Positions 35,823-44,587 of a stretch of 64,000 nucleotides of DNA are shown here, in pieces. The DNA is taken from positions 372,001-436,000 of the forward strand of contig NZ_VWWO01000003.1 of the NCBI RefSeq assembly GCF_011752935.1, given 5' to 3'. Numbering within the stretch: the first letter of the stretch is position 1; the number at the start of each line of letters is the position of its first letter. Origin of the DNA: Chitinophaga sp. Cy-1792. Its GTDB lineage: Bacteria > Bacteroidota > Bacteroidia > Chitinophagales > Chitinophagaceae. The notes beneath the pieces are model-generated. The model had not been told where the DNA came from and searched no databases. It saw only the letters and a list, made by a program, of their open reading frames with translations. A program made the position numbers and the translations under genes.

Positions 35823-38800
35823 ATGCTAAAAGGAATGAAAAATCTGTATATACTATGTTTCCTGTTGTGTACTATGTTCAGCATAAGACTGCGTGCACAG
35901 GAAACCAGTGGCCGAATAGACGGTAAGGTGACGGATGCCAAAGGGCAGCCTGTTCCCGGTGCAACTGTGATGGCCGTTCATACGCCAACGGGTACACGTT
36001 ACGGAACCGTAGCGGAGCCGGATGGCCGTTATCACCTGACCGGACTACGTATAGGCGGTCCATTTACAATTACCGCCTCCATGATGGGCATGGGCAATGA
36101 AAAGCAGGAAGGTATCAACGTTCGCCTGGGAGAGCCTTTAATACTCAACCTGGTGCTGGCCGATGATAAGAAGCAGCTGTCAGAAGTAGTAGTGAAGGGA
36201 AAGAAAACCCCACAGGCCGGTACTTATGGCGCTGGTCAGAATATCAGCGCTTCCCAGTTACGCAACATGCCTTCCATTAACCGCAGCATCCAGGATATGA
36301 CGAAGATGGTGCCGCAGGGCTCTAAAGACAACAGCTTTGCCGGTACTAACTTCCGCTATAACAACGTTACGCTGGATGGTGCTATCAATAATGATGCGAT
36401 AGGCTTTAGTCCCTCTACGGGCGGTATTACCGGTTCTTCCGGTATGCCTGGCGCCAGTACGCATACCAATCCCGTATCCATGGATGCGATAGAGGATATG
36501 CAGGTTTATCTGGCACCTTTCGATGTGAAGATCGGTAACTTCACCGGTGGTAGCATCAATGCCGTAACCCGCAGTGGCAGCAATACTTTCACCGGTTCCG
36601 TATATGCAATGGGCCGCAATGCTGCCATCACCGGGAAGGATAAAGTAGGTACACTGGGAAAGATGAATGCTGATTTCTATGATTATCAAACCGGTGTCAG
36701 ACTTGGCTTTCCTATTATTAAGGATAAACTGTTTTTCTTCACCAACGAAGAGGTAACCGGCCGACAGGACCCTACGCAATTGATGGTAGGCCAACGGGAA
36801 ACGTCGCAGATATTAAGCGTTAAAGATGAGCAGGATATCCGTAACGCAACCTTACAGCGCTATGGTACTGCGTTTGATCCGGGTACGGGAGGCGGGTACA
36901 ATGCCAGTAGTCACTCTACGAAGTTTTTTAATCGCCTCGACTGGAATATCAACGCAAAAAATCAATTATCTCTCCGTAATAATACCATTTTGTCAGACGC
37001 TATTCTGATGGACAGAGACCAGCAGGATTTCCGTTTCACCAGCATGGCCTATAAACAGACCAACAATCAGACATCTACAGTGGCAGAGCTTAAAACACGC
37101 TTTTCTCCTAAGCTTGCCAACAGCCTGATCGTAGGTTATACGGTGGTGAATGATAAAAGAGACCCACAGTCCGACCCGGCATTGCCACAGGTACAGATCA
37201 TGGGGCGTACGCCAGGAACCACCATTTACCTCGGTACTGACAGGGAGGCCGCTATTTTCAATATGCAGCAGCGGACCTGGGAAATCACGGACAACTTCAC
37301 GATGTATAAAGGAAAACATACTTTCCTTTTTGGTACACACAACGAACTGTATCACGTAAACTACGGCTTTGTAAACAGCTGGAATGGCCGTGTAGATTAT
37401 CTGAGTATAGATGATTACCTGAATAATAGTCCATGGAGAGTAAGAGGTAGTTATAATTATACAGATAATACCAGGGATTATATCCTGTCCCACCCGCAGT
37501 CTTTTAATGTAGATATGTTGAGTCTTTATGCCCAGGACGAAATTCAGCTGACGGATAAACTGAAGCTGACGCCGGGTATACGTGCCGACTATACGTTATT
37601 GCCACAGAAGCCTGTATTGAGCGATAAAACCACATCTGCCATACAGGATGGATATCTTGGTAATACCTATTTCTACACACCATTAAACCGTATTACAAAC
37701 GATTATTTTGGTAAAGTACAAATCTCTCCGCGACTGGGTTTCCGCTACGATTGGAAAGGTGACCAAAGCGTAATATTACGTGGTGGTGTAGGTATGTTTA
37801 CCGGCCGTATTCCTTTGGCATGGCTGGCTTACGCCTATTACAATAATGGCGACAGCTATGGTTCTTTCGACCAGAAAGCAGATCAGCAGGTATTCGTAAA
37901 AGGTTCAGACCCATTGAAGCCTGGTAAGAACGGTATTGCAGATTTCATTCAGCAGAATGGTGCGGTAGTTAACAATAAAAATGGTGGTAAAACCCAGGTA
38001 GACGTACTGGATAATGGTTTTGTAATGCCTAAGGTTGTACGTGCGAGCCTGGCAGTGGATTACACCACAGACAACGGCTACAAACTCACCGCAGAAGGTA
38101 TCTACACCAAAAACCTGAAGGATGTGAAATTCCAGCAGGTGAATATTAAAGATAACCCTACCTATTACGGTTACGACGTCAATATGCAGCAGCCAATATT
38201 TGCAGGTTCCGTAGATCCTCGTTTTGCGAATGCCTATGAGCTGAGTAACACTAACAAAGGTTACAGATATAGCTTAACAGGTAGTATTTCCCGCAACTAT
38301 AAAATGGGACTGAACGTAAACCTGGCCTATACTTTCGGTGAGTCTAAAGATATCTCCAACGGTATCCGTAACTCTATGGAAAGTAACTGGCAGCTGAACC
38401 AGGCGTTAAATCCAAACAATCCTGACCTGGCTTATTCCAATTTTGATATCCGTCACCGTATCGTTATCAGAATGGACTACCGCAAGGCCTGGAATAGCCG
38501 CTGGGTGAGCAACCTGGGTCTGTTTGTAAGTGCGCAGTCTGGCTCTCCGTTTACCTATGGTGTGGTGAATAACAGTATCCAGGGATTACCGCAGCAGGTG
38601 AGTCTGATCTACATTCCACAGGCGAAAGATGCCATTCAGTATTTCCAGGATTATACCGATGCTTCCGGAAAGGCCGTGACCGCACAGTCGCAGGCAGATG
38701 CGTTTAACAGCTACGTGGATGGTAATGCTTACCTGCGTTCACGCAGAGGTAATTTCACCGAAAGGAATATGGGTCGTACACCATGGAATACACAGGCGGA

Positions 38801-39095
38801 TTTTCATTTCGCACAGGAGTATCATTTGTCTGCGAAGCCTGGCAGCAGTTTCCTGACTTTCACCTTAGATATTATGAACGTGACCAATCTGTTGAATAAA
38901 AACTGGGGGATCGCCTATTTCTCTCCCAATACCTTCAACTCTACGGCCAGCGTTGGTTTGACACCGGTTTATCCAGGTCGTACATCTAAAGAGAATACAC
39001 CGGTATATCAGTTTACAGATCCTGGAAAGCCTTATGCCGTTGATTTCTTTGGTTCCCGTTATCAGGTGCAGATGGGGCTGCGTTATTCCTTCTAA
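35823..39095 (+). CDS. Oar-like TonB-dependent outer-membrane protein
   Basis: The 1090-residue protein has a signal peptide (ending RLRAQE), an N-terminal CarboxypepD_reg domain (about 28-110) and 'LSEVVVKGKK'. The plug has 'YNNVTLDGAINNDAIGFSP' and 'APFDVKIGNFTGGSINAVTRSGSN', features of the Oar group, and a large barrel ends in 'QVQMGLRYSF'. It has no STN domain. In Myxococcus xanthus Oar is required for protease secretion rather than nutrient uptake, so an export function is conceivable. The ATG at 35823 abuts the previous stop; ATG 35835 also gives a full signal peptide. Confidence 0.9.
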   Translation: MLKGMKNLYILCFLLCTMFSIRLRAQETSGRIDGKVTDAKGQPVPGATVMAVHTPTGTRYGTVAEPDGRYHLTGLRIGGPFTITASMMGMGNEKQEGINVRLGEPLILNLVLADDKKQLSEVVVKGKKTPQAGTYGAGQNISASQLRNMPSINRSIQDMTKMVPQGSKDNSFAGTNFRYNNVTLDGAINNDAIGFSPSTGGITGSSGMPGASTHTNPVSMDAIEDMQVYLAPFDVKIGNFTGGSINAVTRSGSNTFTGSVYAMGRNAAITGKDKVGTLGKMNADFYDYQTGVRLGFPIIKDKLFFFTNEEVTGRQDPTQLMVGQRETSQILSVKDEQDIRNATLQRYGTAFDPGTGGGYNASSHSTKFFNRLDWNINAKNQLSLRNNTILSDAILMDRDQQDFRFTSMAYKQTNNQTSTVAELKTRFSPKLANSLIVGYTVVNDKRDPQSDPALPQVQIMGRTPGTTIYLGTDREAAIFNMQQRTWEITDNFTMYKGKHTFLFGTHNELYHVNYGFVNSWNGRVDYLSIDDYLNNSPWRVRGSYNYTDNTRDYILSHPQSFNVDMLSLYAQDEIQLTDKLKLTPGIRADYTLLPQKPVLSDKTTSAIQDGYLGNTYFYTPLNRITNDYFGKVQISPRLGFRYDWKGDQSVILRGGVGMFTGRIPLAWLAYAYYNNGDSYGSFDQKADQQVFVKGSDPLKPGKNGIADFIQQNGAVVNNKNGGKTQVDVLDNGFVMPKVVRASLAVDYTTDNGYKLTAEGIYTKNLKDVKFQQVNIKDNPTYYGYDVNMQQPIFAGSVDPRFANAYELSNTNKGYRYSLTGSISRNYKMGLNVNLAYTFGESKDISNGIRNSMESNWQLNQALNPNNPDLAYSNFDIRHRIVIRMDYRKAWNSRWVSNLGLFVSAQSGSPFTYGVVNNSIQGLPQQVSLIYIPQAKDAIQYFQDYTDASGKAVTAQSQADAFNSYVDGNAYLRSRRGNFTERNMGRTPWNTQADFHFAQEYHLSAKPGSSFLTFTLDIMNVTNLLNKNWGIAYFSPNTFNSTASVGLTPVYPGRTSKENTPVYQFTDPGKPYAVDFFGSRYQVQMGLRYSF

Positions 39096-39110
39096 TTAAA
39101 ATCAAAACAG

Positions 39111-41279
39111 ATGAAAAAACTGATCTATCTCGGTTTGATGATATTGGCAGTGATGGCGGGATGTAAGAAAGATCATCCTGCGGTAAGCGTGCCTTTGTCG
39201 ATAAAAGATTTTTACCCGGTGAGTGGTAACCCGGGGACTGTAGTTACCATTCGGGGCACTGGTTTTGGAAATGATTTGAATGCTTTTGCTGTCGCATTCA
39301 ATGGTACCGCGGCCAGGGTCCTGAATGTTAACGATAGTATGCTGGTAGTGCAGGCGCCTGAAAAAGGCAGCACCGGAAAAATTACGGTGCAGGCACATGA
39401 CCAGACTTATAACAGCAACGTATACACGTACCAGGCATTGAGTGTGCACAGCATTGCTCCGGCCAATGGTCCTGTGGGTACCAACGTGTATATTTCCGGT
39501 GCCGGGATGGCTGGCACCGATGGACCAGCAACTGTCACCATTAATGGTAAACCTGCAATTGTGTCCAATTCCAATGATACGCTGCTGGTGGTAATCATTC
39601 CTGATGGCGCGGGCAGTGGGCCTTTATCTATCAGTGTAAACGGACAAAAAACAGTTAGCACTGATTTTACCTTCCAGGCTATCAGTGCAATTAAACCCTT
39701 GAAAGGAGGCGCCGGAACACAGGTAACTGTTACCGGTTCCGGATTTAGCGCCAACCTCGCAGATAACCAGGTAGCGTTGAACGGTATTGCCGCTACGGTG
39801 GTTAGTGCCACTGCAACATCTTTAGTGGTGAAAGCTCCTGCCGGTGTGCAAACAGGTCCGGTGTCTGTCACCATCAACGGGCAGAAAACAGCAGGCCCTG
39901 TGTTTACAGTGGTGCCGGCTCCATCTGTTAAGGCGATGGCACCGCTGAGTGGCCCTGCAGGAACGCTGGTAACCATTACCGGCCGCGATTTCAGCGATAC
40001 CAAAGAAGAGAATAGTGTGAGCATGAATGGGGTACCACTGACTATCATGAGTGCATCCGCTACGGAGCTTACTGTAACAATCCCTGCGGGCGCAACTTCC
40101 GGTGCAGTGAAAATAGATGTGAACAGCCAGACAGTGAGTGGGCCTGTGTTTACATTGCAGGCATTGGGTGTGTCGAAACTCTTGCCAGATAATGGTCTGG
40201 CAGGATCGGTGGTAGTGATGAAAGGTGTTGGCTTCAGCACTGTTGCTACAGATAACCAGGTAACGATCAATGGCCTGGCAGTTACCGTTACAGCAGCAAC
40301 TGATACCACACTTACTGTGACGATGCCTGCGGGTGTTACCACTGGTAACCTGAATGTAAAAGTAGGTGCGCTTTCCGCAACAGGTCCGGTATTCCGTCGT
40401 GCTGGCGTGGTAACTTTCTACACCGGATCATGGGGAACTGCATCAACAGGACACCTGGTGGTGGATTCTAAGGGTAATGTGTTTGTAGGTACCGGTAATA
40501 AAATTGGTAAAATCGCCCCTGATGGCACTGCTACACTTTTCGTAGGTGACGACAGCGGCGGAAATGTGGATGGTGCTGGTGCAACGGCAAGGTTTAGCAA
40601 TATCGCCGGACTTGCCATAGATGCACAGGATAATATCTACGTGGCAGATATGTTTAACAACAGCGTACGGAAAATTACGCCGGCGGGTGTGGTGAGTACA
40701 TTCAACCGCGGATTATCCAACTCTCCGAAATTTATCCAGGTAGATGATGCGAATAACGTGTATGTAGGATCCGATTACAGTGGTGTTTTCCAGATTACAC
40801 AGGCGGGAAAAGTGACACAGGTAAGCCGATTGGGATTAAACTTCCAGTTTGCCTATTATAATGGCGCCATTTATCAGGCTAACGGTGATGCGAATGCCAT
40901 CCAGAAGACCATTACTTCTACATTGATGGCGAGCACATTTACAGGTATCTGGTTCCAGGATGGATATGTGGATGGCCCTGTTGGTACCGCCAAGCTCTAT
41001 GGCCCTGGCCCTGTTACCTATGATCGTGTATCCGGACTGTTCTACTTCATCGATGGTAACAATGCTTCGCTGAGAGCATTTGCACTGGATGGAACAGTGA
41101 GTACCATCACCGGTTCCGGTGGCACGCGTCAGCCATTTAAGTTTGGTTTCACCAACGGGACCTTGCAACAGGCTTTACTGGGCGCCAATCAGTATTCAAC
41201 GATTGCAACTGACAGAGAAGGTAATGTGTACATATACGAAACCCGTAATAGTGCCATCCGTAAAGTCATTTTACAATAA
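39111..41279 (+). CDS. TIG/IPT-NHL repeat surface lipoprotein
   Basis: The 722-residue lipoprotein has its signal ending VMAGCKKDHP. Five successive TIG/IPT Ig-like domains occupy about residues 24-430; each begins with a 'P.SG..GT.VTI.G.GF' type start, for example 'GPAGTLVTITGRDFSD'. A six-bladed NHL-type beta-propeller (about 435-722) follows, with 'GLAIDAQDNIYVADMFNNSVRKI' and 'TIATDREGNVYIYETRNSAIRKV'. The layout is a stalk carrying a propeller head for protein or glycan binding. It is the last gene of the operon; a terminator lies at 41383. Confidence 0.92.
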   Translation: MKKLIYLGLMILAVMAGCKKDHPAVSVPLSIKDFYPVSGNPGTVVTIRGTGFGNDLNAFAVAFNGTAARVLNVNDSMLVVQAPEKGSTGKITVQAHDQTYNSNVYTYQALSVHSIAPANGPVGTNVYISGAGMAGTDGPATVTINGKPAIVSNSNDTLLVVIIPDGAGSGPLSISVNGQKTVSTDFTFQAISAIKPLKGGAGTQVTVTGSGFSANLADNQVALNGIAATVVSATATSLVVKAPAGVQTGPVSVTINGQKTAGPVFTVVPAPSVKAMAPLSGPAGTLVTITGRDFSDTKEENSVSMNGVPLTIMSASATELTVTIPAGATSGAVKIDVNSQTVSGPVFTLQALGVSKLLPDNGLAGSVVVMKGVGFSTVATDNQVTINGLAVTVTAATDTTLTVTMPAGVTTGNLNVKVGALSATGPVFRRAGVVTFYTGSWGTASTGHLVVDSKGNVFVGTGNKIGKIAPDGTATLFVGDDSGGNVDGAGATARFSNIAGLAIDAQDNIYVADMFNNSVRKITPAGVVSTFNRGLSNSPKFIQVDDANNVYVGSDYSGVFQITQAGKVTQVSRLGLNFQFAYYNGAIYQANGDANAIQKTITSTLMASTFTGIWFQDGYVDGPVGTAKLYGPGPVTYDRVSGLFYFIDGNNASLRAFALDGTVSTITGSGGTRQPFKFGFTNGTLQQALLGANQYSTIATDREGNVYIYETRNSAIRKVILQ

Positions 41280-41382
41280 TTTTTGTGTGTAGATTTCAAT
41301 TAATCATTCTTCATTAGAAACCTGCATGAGCGGATTTTGCAATGCATATCAGCTCACTTGATATCACTTACATCTGTCAAAG

Positions 41383-41412
41383 GCCCGGGAATTCTTTCCC
41401 GGGCTATTTTTT
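41383..41412. terminator. Terminator between convergent genes
   Basis: GCCCGGGA pairs with TCCCGGGC around a six-base loop, followed by TATTTTTT on the plus strand. It ends the receptor-fasciclin operon and possibly the opposing ricin-domain gene. Confidence 0.85.
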
Positions 41413-41427
41413 ATCCAAAATGTTTTT

Positions 41428-42882
41428 TTATTGCAGCACCAGTTTGAATTTCTGTGCATTGGCCGTATTGCTGGTCCATATCTCTACTTTTGTACCGTTG
41501 GCTGTATTGCCACTGTACACGTCTAATGAGCTGGCGGAGGCGCAGGAAGGGGTGAGTTTGAAGGTGCCGCCACCCTGGCTGGTAATCGTCCACAGTTGCC
41601 CGGTAGCGCCAGTGTAATTATCGATTTGTACCTGCGTGCCATCGGCAGTGGCATTTCCGGCAACGGTTAAGGCTTTGCCAATTGCATGCTGTGGTTCCAG
41701 TTTGTAGTATCCACTGCCTACGGCTGTTATTTTCCATTGCTGATTAAGAGAGGATGGTACATTATTACTCCAGAGTTCCACGAATGTACCTGCAGCACTG
41801 GCACCTCCGGTGACATCCAGTACGCTGGTATTGTTGGTGGCGGATACCAGTTTATATATTCCGCCGGAAGTGATGGTCGTATCTACAGGGGTACCATCAA
41901 AATAAAAATCAATTTCACCATTAGAAGTACTGTTATTTACGATAACTGTATTGTAGCCGGAAGGGGTAGTAATGGCGCCACCGGTAACGGACCAGTTAAA
42001 GGTAGCTGGTGGTGTGGTGGTGCGGGTCGTCAGGTGAATATTTGTCATGGCCGAATAGAGATTGGAAGGCCATTGCGTAACAATATTCGTATAGGCTTCC
42101 CAGCACTCAATGACGCCGGTAGCTTCTGTTGGACGGGTTACTGTTACATCGCCAATAGGATATCCGGTGAAGGATTCTGTATATGTCCAGCTGGTGGAGG
42201 TATGTGATACATGTGTAATTACTCCTTCCAGTTGTGTGCCGGGAGTTACGGTTACATATGTTCCATGGTAATAGTTTCCACCCACATAATACCAGTTGGC
42301 AATAGCGTAAAAAGCGCCACCGGCGGTAGCACCCCACATCAGCACCGGTTGCAGGGCGCCGCGGTCAATGCCGTTCCAGAGGAAAGTAGTGGCGGTGCTG
42401 GCAGACTCCTGCGGCACTGGCGGCACTACCCATTTGGTAGAAAATGATTGGATGTCAGACGCGGCAGCCTGCGCCGTGTATCCGGGATAGTTAGTCCCGA
42501 CCAACGCATTTGCAGTTGAGCTGGCATACCTGCCGTCGGATTCTCCTCTCAATCTTGCTGCATATAAATAAGGATCTGTGGCGCTGCGTGCTTCTTCGCT
42601 GATAGTGCCCAGATCTTCTGTTAAACGTCCATCTGTAAAAGTTTTTAGCAGATGTCCATTTTCCAGTTTAATAATTGTTTTGTTATCAACAGCAAAAACA
42701 TGCGTTGAAGGAACTAAACCATAAGGTGTAATTACCATACCAGGAACATTGGACTGTGGGGTAAAATCCTTTAATGGTTCAGGTGAAGAAACTGATTTTA
42801 CTGCTTCATTTTTCTGGCAGGAAAACAGTAGAGAACTAGCCATAACAATGGCGGCAAATGTGAGGAGGTTTAACTTTTTCAT
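41428..42882 (-). CDS. Secreted lipoprotein with glutamic-peptidase-like and ricin B domains
   Basis: The 484-residue lipoprotein has its signal ending LLFSCQKNEA. The central region (about 145-310: 'STKWVVPPVPQ', 'FLWNGIDRGALQPVLMWG', 'FYAIANWYYVGG', 'TGVIECWEAYTN') resembles the G1 (eqolisin) peptidase fold, with candidate catalytic Gln in 'ALQPV' and Glu in 'GVIECWE'; this match is tentative. The C-terminal 140 residues form a ricin-type beta-trefoil with repeated 'QQW/QLW/QKF' positions, a carbohydrate-binding module. It probably binds and perhaps cleaves extracellular material. It is a single gene convergent with the TIG/NHL gene. Confidence 0.75.
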   Translation of the reverse strand: MKKLNLLTFAAIVMASSLLFSCQKNEAVKSVSSPEPLKDFTPQSNVPGMVITPYGLVPSTHVFAVDNKTIIKLENGHLLKTFTDGRLTEDLGTISEEARSATDPYLYAARLRGESDGRYASSTANALVGTNYPGYTAQAAASDIQSFSTKWVVPPVPQESASTATTFLWNGIDRGALQPVLMWGATAGGAFYAIANWYYVGGNYYHGTYVTVTPGTQLEGVITHVSHTSTSWTYTESFTGYPIGDVTVTRPTEATGVIECWEAYTNIVTQWPSNLYSAMTNIHLTTRTTTPPATFNWSVTGGAITTPSGYNTVIVNNSTSNGEIDFYFDGTPVDTTITSGGIYKLVSATNNTSVLDVTGGASAAGTFVELWSNNVPSSLNQQWKITAVGSGYYKLEPQHAIGKALTVAGNATADGTQVQIDNYTGATGQLWTITSQGGGTFKLTPSCASASSLDVYSGNTANGTKVEIWTSNTANAQKFKLVLQ

Positions 42883-43089
42883 GATTGGTATTTAAAATAC
42901 GGATAAGAGAAAACAAGGGTTAATGATGACACGGGGTTGCCGGCTGACAGATCAGTTATTAAAATAGACTGTATGGACAGATAGGATATACAGTCTGATT
43001 TTTCATGTTCACTTAAGTAAGTTGTAAAATTATTTTGAAAAATACAAGCCGGAAAAGCTAAAATCTTATTTAAATAATAGTAGCAACCG

Positions 43090-43141
43090 GATAATCACGT
43101 CCTTTTAAACGCGCTCCTGCAATAGGATTGCGGTGATTATC
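43090..43141 (+). promoter_or_regulatory. Inverted-repeat 5' leader of the PfkB kinase gene
   Basis: GATAATCAC (43090-43098) pairs perfectly with GTGATTATC (43133-43141). The enclosed segment contains a further small hairpin GCAAT/ATTGC. The element ends 24 bases before the ATG and may fold in the mRNA leader or act as a DNA operator. Confidence 0.45.
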
Positions 43142-43165
43142 TGAAAAATCGTTAATTTCCTGTTT

Positions 43166-44053
43166 ATGAAAACTGAAATCATCTGTTTTGGGGAAGTCCT
43201 CTGGGATATCCTGCCGGATAAGGAGTTGCCTGGTGGCGCCCCTATGAATGTGGCTTATCATCTGCAGAAGCTACGTCATGCTACGGCAATGATAACACGT
43301 ATCGGGACGGATAGCTATGGCGATCAGCTGCTGGCGCTGATGCAGCGCTACGGTTTAAATACAGCCTATATACAGAAAGACAGCACGCATGGAACAGGTA
43401 AAGTGTTTGCCAGTATTACACCTTCGATGGAAATGGAATATGACATCGTATATCCGTCTGCGTGGGATTTTATTACACCGGATATTACCTGGGAAGCACT
43501 GGAAGATGCGCACCCCGCGTATATCGTGTTTGGCAGTCTTGCTTCCAGGAATAATGTGAGTAAGCAGGCGCTGGAGAAGTTATTGCATATTCCCGGCAAA
43601 CGTGTACTGGACGTAAATTTGCGTCCGCCTCACTTTACAATGGAGCATATTCACTGGTTGCTGGAGCATGCGGATATCATCAAACTAAATATTGGTGAAT
43701 TACAGGAGATCAGCAACTGGTATAGTTTTCAGGGAGATATGAAGTCGCTGGTAGCACAGCTGGCGGAGAAATTTCTGCCGGAAGTCATACTGGTAACACT
43801 TGGTGCGGAAGGCTGCCTCTTATACGAGGATGGGGATTTCTACGAAGTGTCGGGGCATAAGGTAACTGTTGCAGATACAATTGGTAGCGGCGATGCACTG
43901 CTGGCCGGGTACCTGCACAGCAGGCTGCTGGGAAGTAAATCGCAGGCTGCCCTGAAATATGCCAATGCGCTGGGTGCCCTGGTAGCTACTAAAAATGGCG
44001 GCTGTCCACAATATGATGAAGCAGAGATTGTAGAGATGATGAAACAACATTGA
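43166..44053 (+). CDS. PfkB-family sugar kinase (fructokinase-like)
   Basis: The 295-residue cytosolic kinase has the ribokinase fold: N-terminal 'CFGEVLWDILPDKELPGGAPMNVAYHL' with the substrate-binding Gly-Gly-Ala-Pro-x-Asn motif typical of fructokinases, and the C-terminal PfkB signature 'DTIGSGDALLAGYL' carrying the catalytic Asp. It should phosphorylate a hexose, most likely fructose, with ATP. It is transcribed divergently from the ricin-domain gene behind an inverted-repeat leader. The thioesterase gene after it has its own promoter. Confidence 0.9.
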   Translation: MKTEIICFGEVLWDILPDKELPGGAPMNVAYHLQKLRHATAMITRIGTDSYGDQLLALMQRYGLNTAYIQKDSTHGTGKVFASITPSMEMEYDIVYPSAWDFITPDITWEALEDAHPAYIVFGSLASRNNVSKQALEKLLHIPGKRVLDVNLRPPHFTMEHIHWLLEHADIIKLNIGELQEISNWYSFQGDMKSLVAQLAEKFLPEVILVTLGAEGCLLYEDGDFYEVSGHKVTVADTIGSGDALLAGYLHSRLLGSKSQAALKYANALGALVATKNGGCPQYDEAEIVEMMKQH

Positions 44054-44079
44054 CATAAGCCGTGAAATAGCTAATTTTG
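44050..44079 (+). promoter_or_regulatory. Promoter of the thioesterase gene
   Basis: TTG at 44050-44052, a 19-base spacer and TAATTTTG at 44072-44079. The -33 box overlaps the stop region of the kinase gene. The start codon follows 22 bases after the -7 box. Confidence 0.7.
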
Positions 44080-44101
44080 TGTCGAGTTAAAACGAGATGC
44101 A

Positions 44102-44497
44102 ATGAATTTCTACACACGTAAATGGGTGAAACCGGAAGACCTGAATGCCCATGGTACCTTGTTTGGAGGTAGTTTGTTAAGATGGATAGACGAAGAAGCT
44201 GCAATTTATTCCATTATCCAGCTTGGTACGAACCGCTGCGTTACCAAATATATGTCTGAAATTAATTTTATCAACTCCGCCAGGCAGGGAGATATTGTGG
44301 AGCTGGGCATCAAGGCAACCCAATTCGGACGTACTTCCCTCACACTTGCCTGTGAAGTAAGAAATAAAATAACACAGAAAAGTATCCTGACTATCGACAG
44401 AATGGTATTTGTAAGTGTAGATGAAAATGGTAAACCTGTGCCACATGGAAAAACTGCCATCACCTACACAGATGAACGGTTAAGAGAGGATTTCTGA
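44102..44497 (+). CDS. Hotdog-fold acyl-CoA thioesterase
   Basis: The 131-residue single hotdog domain matches YciA/BACH-type acyl-CoA thioesterases. N15 in 'LNAHGTLFGG' and D30 in 'RWIDEEA' match the catalytic Asn and Asp, and 'FINSARQGDIVELG' is the second conserved block. It should hydrolyse acyl-CoA to CoA and fatty acid in the cytosol. It has its own TAnnTTTG promoter, so it is probably transcribed independently of the kinase gene. Confidence 0.9.
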   Translation: MNFYTRKWVKPEDLNAHGTLFGGSLLRWIDEEAAIYSIIQLGTNRCVTKYMSEINFINSARQGDIVELGIKATQFGRTSLTLACEVRNKITQKSILTIDRMVFVSVDENGKPVPHGKTAITYTDERLREDF

Positions 44498-44587
44498 TAA
44501 AATAATGCATTTGAAATTCCACGTTATGAATGCACCGATGGCAGGCAGCTGTTTGCTATCGCCGGTGCAGATATTGTCTGCATCTGC

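Noticed and set aside
36258..37493. Minus-strand ORFs of 166 and 178 residues inside the Oar-like receptor gene
   Set aside because: They are shadows of the receptor gene, whose plug and barrel motifs are continuous on the plus strand.
39407..40342. 311-residue ORF on the minus strand inside the TIG-domain gene
   Set aside because: It mirrors the repetitive TIG codon pattern; the translation is low-complexity Thr/Val/Pro and the plus-strand gene has a lipobox, domains and operon context.
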